A stretch of DNA of 6,400 bases from an uncultured Clostridia bacterium (GTDB taxonomy: Bacteria > Bacillota > Clostridia > Christensenellales > Borkfalkiaceae), in assembly GCA_947581885.1 (NCBI GenBank), contig CANPWF010000102.1, positions 1 through 6,400 on the forward strand. The letters are read 5' to 3'. Of the stretch, positions 6,263 to 6,400 are shown piece after piece (position 1 is the first letter of the stretch; each line of letters starts with the position of its first letter). The notes beneath the pieces are model-generated. The model had not been told where the DNA came from and ran no database searches. It saw only the letters and a program-made list of their open reading frames with translations. The position numbers were made by a program, and so were the translations under genes.

Positions 6263-6287
6263 TCATTTCGAGCGCAGTCGAGAAATC
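6263..6287. repeat. Imperfect palindromic intergenic repeat
   Basis: ATTTCGA (6265-6271) and TCGAGAAAT (6278-6286) form an imperfect palindrome with a single bulged base around GCGCAG. The word resembles a dispersed intergenic repeat that I recall from uncultured gut bacteria. It lies in a stretch with no convincing gene. Its function is unknown, and the recall is not backed by a search. Confidence 0.45.
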
Positions 6288-6330
6288 TCGCACGTCTCCC
6301 AACACACATGTAGGTATTGAGTGGGGCGAG

Positions 6331-6400
6331 ATCCTTCGACTCCGCTACGCTCCGCTACTTCGCCTTGCGGCTCGTGCGCCCTTCGGTCGGACAGGATGAG
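6331..6400. repeat. REP-like intergenic repeat, right edge
   Basis: The unit starts ATCCTTCGAC and ends ACAGGATGAG, so its ends pair (ATCCT 6331-6335 with AGGAT 6393-6397). Inside is a direct repeat of CTCCGCTAC at 6340-6348 and 6350-6358. It shares the TCGAC start and AGGRTGA end with the left-edge repeat and appears to be a divergent copy of the same family. A 61-residue open frame across 6214-6399 is arginine-rich repeat DNA without a ribosome binding site and is not called as a gene. The element may continue past the window. Confidence 0.55.

Noticed and set aside
6214..6399. 61-residue open frame in the right intergenic region
   Set aside because: It starts inside the terminator stem, crosses two repeats, and has no ribosome binding site.

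Overview
This window holds a compact L-rhamnose catabolic locus. A DeoR-family repressor gene (minus strand, 147-890) is transcribed divergently from a four-gene plus-strand operon: rhamnulokinase rhaB (1010-2365), L-rhamnose isomerase rhaA (2362-3600), rhamnulose-1-phosphate aldolase rhaD (3626-4426), and a heparinase II/III-like polysaccharide lyase (4430-6136). The operon genes overlap by 4 bases or lie 3 to 25 bases apart, so they are probably co-transcribed. The three core enzymes convert L-rhamnose to L-rhamnulose, then to L-rhamnulose-1-phosphate, then to dihydroxyacetone phosphate and L-lactaldehyde, and all key active-site residues I could place are present. The fourth gene is the unusual partner. 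It encodes a lyase-family protein without a signal peptide, which suggests intracellular breakdown of an imported uronate- and rhamnose-containing oligosaccharide.

The organism is probably a GC-rich member of the Bacillota, perhaps an uncultured clostridial lineage. The basis is strong AAGGAGG-type ribosome binding sites, a DeoR-type rhamnose regulator of the kind Bacillus subtilis uses, the clostridial look of the RhaB and RhaD proteins, and short palindromic intergenic repeats that recall those of uncultured gut Clostridia. This placement is inference, not proof.

Layout: 1-125 holds two structured intergenic repeats. 147-890 is the repressor. 891-1009 is a dense divergent control region with a near-consensus promoter on each strand, each with a 17-base spacer, four GCGCA motifs in helical phase, a small palindrome and a duplicated ATATCGTA word on the two -10 boxes. 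The rhaB promoter is so close to its ATG that the transcript should be leaderless. 1010-6136 is the operon. 6137-6400 has no convincing gene; it holds a strong 14-bp terminator-like stem and two further dispersed-type repeats. The repeat at the right edge shares its TCGAC start and AGGRTGA end with the one at the left edge, so the locus is bracketed by copies of one repeat family.

No rhamnose transporter, rhamnose mutarotase or lactaldehyde-processing enzyme lies in the window; they may be elsewhere.
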